35,730 nucleotides of DNA. Source: Nocardioides sp. SYSU D00038. Lineage in GTDB: Bacteria; Actinomycetota; Actinomycetes; Propionibacteriales; Nocardioidaceae. Below are positions 32,095 through 35,730 of this stretch, in pieces. How positions within the stretch are numbered: the stretch's first letter is position 1; every line of letters starts with the position of its first letter. The stretch lies in the NCBI RefSeq assembly GCF_016924665.1, contig NZ_JAFFJT010000037.1, forward strand, positions 1 through 35,730, read 5' to 3'. The notes under the pieces were generated by a model. It was not told the DNA's origin and did no database searches. It was given only the letters and a program-made list of their open reading frames with translations. A program made the position numbers and the translations under genes.

Positions 32095-32630
32095 AGCTCG
32101 TCGGTCTCCACCGGGCGCAGCGTCGCGCCGACGCCGAGGTCGGTGGCCACCCGGTCGATCTCGGCCCCGAGCGCGGTCGCGTCGACGCCGGCGGGCAGGT
32201 CGAGCTCGGCCACGAGCAGGTAGAGGTCGCCGGCGAGCCGGGTGGTGAGGTCGGTGATGTTGCCGCCCACCCGGGCCACCTCGGCCGCGACGCTGGACAC
32301 GATGCCGGGCCGGTCGCCGCCGTGGACGGTGAGCACGTGGGGCGCGCCGCGCACCGGGTCGGGGTCGTCGGGGGCGACCGACCGCACGGTCACGGTGAGC
32401 GCGCCGTCGTCGGCCAGCGGCGCCAGCGCCGCCTCGATCGCGGCGCTCGGCGCCTCCCCGGAGCAGACCAGCATCATCGCGAAGTGACCCCGCAGCAGGG
32501 TCATGGTGGAGTCCTCGAGGTTGAGGCCGAGGTCGGCCAGCCGCTCGGTCGTCTCGGCGATGATGCCCGGCCGGTCGTGGCCCAGGACGGTGATGGCGTG
32601 CTGCGTCGGGGCGCTCGGTCGGAGGGTCAC
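32091..32630 (-). CDS. Double ACT-domain regulatory protein (GcvR-like)
   Basis: 179 residues made of two ACT domains: residues 9-80 (HAITVLGHDRPGIIAETTERLADLGLNLEDSTMT region) and about 96-170 (HVLTVHGGDRPGIVSSVAAEVARVGGNITDLTTR region). Each has the GxDRPGI ligand-loop pattern of amino-acid-sensing ACT domains. Length and two-domain plan match GcvR-like proteins, which in enterobacteria sense glycine and bind GcvA. No GcvA or glycine-cleavage gene is nearby, so the target is unknown. GTG 32630 overlaps the UDG stop (GTGA), and its own stop overlaps the def GTG in the same way. Tight packing suggests one transcript. Confidence 0.85.
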   Translation of the reverse strand: MTLRPSAPTQHAITVLGHDRPGIIAETTERLADLGLNLEDSTMTLLRGHFAMMLVCSGEAPSAAIEAALAPLADDGALTVTVRSVAPDDPDPVRGAPHVLTVHGGDRPGIVSSVAAEVARVGGNITDLTTRLAGDLYLLVAELDLPAGVDATALGAEIDRVATDLGVGATLRPVETDEL

Positions 32631-33469
32631 GCCTCCATCCTGCCAAGGTGGGCCGCCCGGCCGAGCACGTCGTCGAGCATGGCCTCGGTGAGGCGCCCGG
32701 TGAAGGTGTTCTGCTGGCTGGGGTGGTAGCTGCCCAGCAGGGTCACCGCCCGGCCGTCTGCGTCGATCGGCGCGGTCGCGCCGTGGCCGAACCGGGGCTT
32801 GCGCGCCGGGGCCCGCCAGCCCACCTCGCGGAACGCCCGCAGCGCGGCGTCCCAGCCGATCGAGCCCAGCGCGACGACCACCCGCACCGAGGGCGCGACC
32901 AGCCGGAGCTCGGTGTGCAGCCAGGGCGCGCAGGTCTCCTTCTCCTCGGTGGTCGGCTTGTTCAGCGGCGGCGCGCAGCGCACGGTCGCGACCATCCGGG
33001 TGTCGACCAGCGCGAGGCCGTCGGCCGCGTGCACGCTGGTCGGCTGGGTGGCCAGCCCGACCCGGTGGAGGCTGGCGAACAGCCAGTCGCCGGAGCGGTC
33101 CCCGGTGAAGATCCGGCCGGTGCGGTTGGCACCGTTGGCGGCGGGGGCCAGGCCGACCACCAGCACCCGCGGGGTCGTCGATCCCCAGCCGGGCACCGGG
33201 CGGCCCCAGTAGGGCTCCCCGGCGAACGACGCGCGCTTGTCGCGGGCGACGTCCTCGCGCCACCGCACCAGGCGGGGGCAGGCACCGCACACCGAGACCC
33301 GGGCGTCGAGCACCGCGAGGTCGTCGGTGCGCGCGAGCCGGCGTACGCCGGCCGCCGTGCGGGCCCGGGGGGTCGTGGGCTCGGCGGGGTCACCGGGCCA
33401 GCCCGTGCCGGGCGGCACCGGTGAGGCGAACCGGCCGCCGAGCGCCGGGTGGGGTAGCTGCTCCCCCAC
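32627..33469 (-). CDS. udgB: Uracil-DNA glycosylase, family 5 (UdgB)
   Basis: 280 residues. Iron-sulfur base-excision-repair enzyme removing uracil and related deaminated bases, a useful activity in GC-rich DNA with frequent cytosine deamination. Motif A is GLAPAANGANRTGRIFTGD (107-125), and motif B is HPSQQNTFTG near residue 249; both are the family 5 signatures. The 4Fe-4S cluster ligands are C61, C64, C165 and C180. The N-terminal 50 residues are Pro/Arg-rich and variable. GTG 33469 is the first start after the preceding gene and gives typical length; no clear ribosome site or -10 was found. It starts 14 bases after the small membrane-protein gene. Confidence 0.93.
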   Translation of the reverse strand: MGEQLPHPALGGRFASPVPPGTGWPGDPAEPTTPRARTAAGVRRLARTDDLAVLDARVSVCGACPRLVRWREDVARDKRASFAGEPYWGRPVPGWGSTTPRVLVVGLAPAANGANRTGRIFTGDRSGDWLFASLHRVGLATQPTSVHAADGLALVDTRMVATVRCAPPLNKPTTEEKETCAPWLHTELRLVAPSVRVVVALGSIGWDAALRAFREVGWRAPARKPRFGHGATAPIDADGRAVTLLGSYHPSQQNTFTGRLTEAMLDDVLGRAAHLGRMEA

Positions 33470-33483
33470 GTCGGGGCCCGACG

Positions 33484-33750
33484 TCAGGGCGCGGGCTGGA
33501 TCGACGCCTCGCGGCGTACCTTGTCGGCGGCCTGGTGGGCGGCGTCGGCCACCTTGTCCTTGGCGGTCTCGGCGGCCGCGGCGGCCTGGGTCGCGACCGC
33601 GTCCTGGGCCTTCGACGTGGCGGACTGGACCGTGGGGTTGCGGGCCACCTTCTGGGCCCCGGACCGGATCTGCTCGTAGCGCTCGCGACCGGCCCTGGCG
33701 CCCAGGACGTAGCCGGCGGCGGCAGCGGCGAGGAGTGGCAGCTTCTTCAT
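33484..33750 (-). CDS. Small YtxH-like membrane protein
   Basis: 88 residues. The N-terminus MKKLPLLAAAAAGYVLGARAG is a short hydrophobic segment, probably a signal anchor, followed by RERYEQI. The rest is an Ala/Lys/Glu-rich helix with heptad-like spacing (SATSKAQDAVATQAAAAAETAKDKVADAAHQAADKV), which suggests a periplasmic or cytosolic coiled coil. The YVLGARAGRERYEQI phrase is common in actinobacterial proteins of this type. Function is not known. ATG 33750 sits 28 bases after the ppx stop and follows it on the same strand, so it is probably in the ftsB-ppx transcript. Confidence 0.75.
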   Translation of the reverse strand: MKKLPLLAAAAAGYVLGARAGRERYEQIRSGAQKVARNPTVQSATSKAQDAVATQAAAAAETAKDKVADAAHQAADKVRREASIQPAP

Positions 33751-33778
33751 GGCCGTCCGTTACCCGGGCCGCCCGGAG

Positions 33779-34702
33779 TCACACGGGGCGCTGGTCGACC
33801 AGCGACCAGGCGATGCCGTCGAGGATGTCGGCCTCCGAGACGACCAGCTCCTCCACGACGCTGCGGCGCAGCACCCGCGACAGGATCAGCGCGCCGGCAT
33901 CGATGACGTCGGCCCGGCCCGGGTGGAGCCAGGGCAGCGCCAGCCGCTCGTTGACCGTCATCGCCACCAACCGGTCGACCACGGCGTGGACGTCGGCGAC
34001 GGGCAGTCGGGCCTGGTCGACCGCCTCCCGGGAGTAGGCGGCCAGCCCGAGCGCACCGGCGGCGACCGAGGTGACCGTGCCGGCGACGCCCACCACTTCT
34101 GCCGCCCGGTCGATCGCCACGGGGCAGGCGTCGAGCGCGCGGTCGATGTCGGCGACGCAGGCCTGCACCTCGGCCATGGTGGGCGGGTCGGAGCGCAGGT
34201 GCCGCTCGTGGAGCCGCACCGAGCCGATGTCCATCGAGTGCGCGACCGACGGCGGCGCGTCGAGCGCGGCGCCGCGGATCACCTCGGTGGAGCCGCCGCC
34301 GATGTCGAGCACCAGCACCGGCAGGGCGGGGGTGGTGGTGAGGTTGCGGACCGCGCCGTCGAAGGCGAGCGCCGCCTCCTCGTCGCCCGACACGACCTCC
34401 GGCTCGACCCCGAGCCGCGCCCGGACGCCGGCGACGAACTCCTCGGCGTTCTCGGCGTCGCGGGTGGCCGAGGTCGCGACGAAGCGCACCCGGGTCGCGC
34501 CGTGCCGCGCGATGAGCTCGGCGTACTCGTCGATCGCGGCGAAGGCCCGCTCGAGCGCCTGGTCGGCGAGCCGCCCGGTGCGGTCGACGTCCTGCCCCAG
34601 CCGGATCATCCGCATCTCGCGGACGGCGACGTCGGGCAGCGCGCCCACGAGGAGCTTGATCGTGTTGGTGCCGCAGTCGATGGCGGCGACGGTCTCAGCC
34701 AC
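33779..34702 (-). CDS. ppx: Ppx/GppA family exopolyphosphatase
   Basis: 307 residues, N-terminal Ppx/GppA two-domain core only. The ASKHA phosphate-binding loops are VAAIDCGTNTIKLLV (near 6-20), RFVATSATRDAEN, and VLDIGGGSTEVI. The class hydrolyses polyphosphate and, in GppA members, pppGpp; short actinobacterial forms such as Rv1026 are generally assigned to polyphosphate. GTG 34702 overlaps the end of the DUF501 gene by 8 bases, giving coupled translation. The order ftsB-DUF501-ppx is the same as Rv1024-Rv1025-Rv1026 in M. tuberculosis. All three may link cell division to phosphate or stringent metabolism, but the link is not demonstrated. Confidence 0.93.
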   Translation of the reverse strand: MAETVAAIDCGTNTIKLLVGALPDVAVREMRMIRLGQDVDRTGRLADQALERAFAAIDEYAELIARHGATRVRFVATSATRDAENAEEFVAGVRARLGVEPEVVSGDEEAALAFDGAVRNLTTTPALPVLVLDIGGGSTEVIRGAALDAPPSVAHSMDIGSVRLHERHLRSDPPTMAEVQACVADIDRALDACPVAIDRAAEVVGVAGTVTSVAAGALGLAAYSREAVDQARLPVADVHAVVDRLVAMTVNERLALPWLHPGRADVIDAGALILSRVLRRSVVEELVVSEADILDGIAWSLVDQRPV

Positions 34703-35222
34703 CGTCGGCCACGGGGTCGGCCGGCACGTCGACGCACGGCCCCGGTGCCCACCACTCGCCGAGCCGGTCGAGCACCTCGTCGCCCAGCGGGTTGACGCCG
34801 CGACCCTGGGCCAGCGACTGCCCGGCCAGCACGTGGAGGCACTTGACCCGGTCGGGCATCCCGCCGGCGGAGATGCCCGCGATCTCGGGCACGTCGAGCC
34901 CGGCGCGCTGGCCGATCGCGTCACGGGCGGCGAGGTAGCGGTCGTGGGCGGCGGCGTAGCGCTCGGCGAGGTCGGGGTCGTCGCCGAGCCGGGCCTCCAT
35001 CTCCTTCATCACCCCGGTGCCCTCGAGGGTGCCGATCCGCGACGCCGCGCGGGGGCAGGTGAGGTAGTAGGTGGTGGGGAACGGGGTGCCGTTGGGCAGC
35101 CGAGGCCGGGTGGTCACCACGTCGGGGTGCCCGCAGGGGCAGCGGTGGCCGACCTCCTCGATGCCGCGCGGCTCGCGGCCGAGCTGCTCCGCGACCGCCG
35201 CCTGGTCAGCGGGGTCGATCAC
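34695..35222 (-). CDS. DUF501 domain-containing protein
   Basis: 175 residues, soluble, no membrane segment. The conserved region has CPCGHPDVVTTRPRLPNGTPFPTTYYLTCP, three Cys that might bind metal, then ASRIGTLEGTGVMKEMEARL and, at the C-terminal side, ISAGGMPDRVKCLHVL. This is the DUF501 family, which is nearly always between ftsB and ppx in actinobacteria. Function is unknown. GTG 35222 overlaps the ftsB stop (GTGA), and the end overlaps ppx by 8 bases. The steady linkage suggests a shared role, but nothing in the sequence defines it. Confidence 0.9.
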   Translation of the reverse strand: MIDPADQAAVAEQLGREPRGIEEVGHRCPCGHPDVVTTRPRLPNGTPFPTTYYLTCPRAASRIGTLEGTGVMKEMEARLGDDPDLAERYAAAHDRYLAARDAIGQRAGLDVPEIAGISAGGMPDRVKCLHVLAGQSLAQGRGVNPLGDEVLDRLGEWWAPGPCVDVPADPVADGG

Positions 35223-35698
35223 GGGCGCTTCTTCTCCTTCGACCCGTCGATCTCGGTGGCGGGACCGCTGGTCACCGGTGGCGGGTCACCGGCCAGCTCG
35301 ACCGACGCCCAGGCGTCGTCCCACCACGGCGTCGGCTCGGTGTCGAGCACGGTGTCGGGGTCGTGGAGCCGGGTGTCGCGGTCGAGCGGCTCGCCGTCCT
35401 CGTCGAGCACGACGTACGACCGCGACCCCGGCATCACGTAGCCGAGGTGCTCACGCGCCTGCTGGCGCACGAACGCCGGATCCTGCCAGCTGCGCTTCTC
35501 GCGCTCCAGCGAGGTGATGCTGGCCTCGCGCTCGGCGATGTCGGACTTGAGCTCGTTGATGTGGGAGCGCTGCTGGAGGTAGGCCCGCAGCGACGAGGCG
35601 TAGGAGACGGTGAGCACGGCCAGCACCAGCACCAGGATCGCCGCCCGGCCGGTCAGCCGCGACCGGCGCGGCGTCGGCCCGCCGGCGACCGCGGCCAC
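35219..35698 (-). CDS. ftsB: Septum formation initiator FtsB/DivIC family
   Basis: Divisome protein, at least 159 residues. After a basic Pro/Arg-rich N-terminus it has a single membrane segment (AAILVLVLAVLTVSYASSL, about 19-37), then a coiled coil (HINELKSDIAEREASITSLEREK) and the FtsB/DivIC signature region (DPAFVRQQAREHLGYVMPG). The C-terminal 60 residues are acidic and Pro-rich, typical of actinobacterial FtsB. GTG 35698 is shown as start, but the reading frame stays open to the window edge in the same basic/Pro-rich style, so the true start may lie beyond 35730; treat the N-terminus as possibly partial. It heads the ftsB-DUF501-ppx run. Confidence 0.88.
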   Translation of the reverse strand: MAAVAGGPTPRRSRLTGRAAILVLVLAVLTVSYASSLRAYLQQRSHINELKSDIAEREASITSLEREKRSWQDPAFVRQQAREHLGYVMPGSRSYVVLDEDGEPLDRDTRLHDPDTVLDTEPTPWWDDAWASVELAGDPPPVTSGPATEIDGSKEKKRP

Positions 35699-35730
35699 CG
35701 GGGCGCGGGTGCCCCGGCCGGGCGCGGGCC

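Overview
The window is very GC-rich and densely coded chromosomal DNA from a high-GC Gram-positive actinobacterium. Three things point that way: actinobacterial gene orders (ftsB-DUF501-ppx; cbs beside an SGNH hydrolase; mutA-mutB-meaB), frequent GTG starts with 4-base overlaps, and repeated leaderless -10 promoters. The gene content and the dispersed hairpin repeat suggest Nocardioides or a relative; that assignment is an inference. No phage, plasmid, CRISPR or complete insertion sequence was seen.

Layout. 1-6.2 kb (minus): a secreted ScyD/ScyE-type protein, then the methylmalonyl-CoA mutase operon mutA-mutB-meaB. 6.3-11.9 kb (plus): htpX protease, a GT4 glycosyltransferase, and succinate dehydrogenase sdhC-sdhA-sdhB. 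11.9-13.76 kb: an accessory-looking island with one DUF222/HNH endonuclease gene, flanked by copies of a hairpin repeat and followed by about 500 bp of non-coding DNA with strong predicted stems. 13.76-15.4 kb (minus): a DUF35 protein and a thiolase-like lipid-transfer protein under a KstR-like operator. 15.5-17.7 kb (plus): a TylF-type methyltransferase and a polysaccharide pyruvyltransferase-like protein. 17.7-20.2 kb: cbs, divergent from an SGNH hydrolase.

20.3-24.3 kb (plus): ABC ATPase, FtsX-like permease, sensor kinase and LuxR-type regulator, all overlapping, probably one envelope-stress or drug-response module. 24.4-27.7 kb (minus): a Bax-inhibitor-1 membrane protein, a secreted GH5 enzyme and a His-rich methyltransferase. 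27.7-31.4 kb (minus): a two-gene ABC exporter whose sigma-70-type promoter overlaps an inverted repeat. 31.45-35.7 kb (minus): a run of closely packed genes (ftsB, DUF501, ppx, a small membrane protein, udgB, a double-ACT regulator, def) ending in a tRNA gene.

The most unusual items are the hairpin-repeat family around the DUF222/HNH gene, the structured non-coding DNA beside it, and a tRNA with a UAA (Leu) anticodon but a short class I variable loop. The rest is mostly conserved metabolism and cell-envelope functions.
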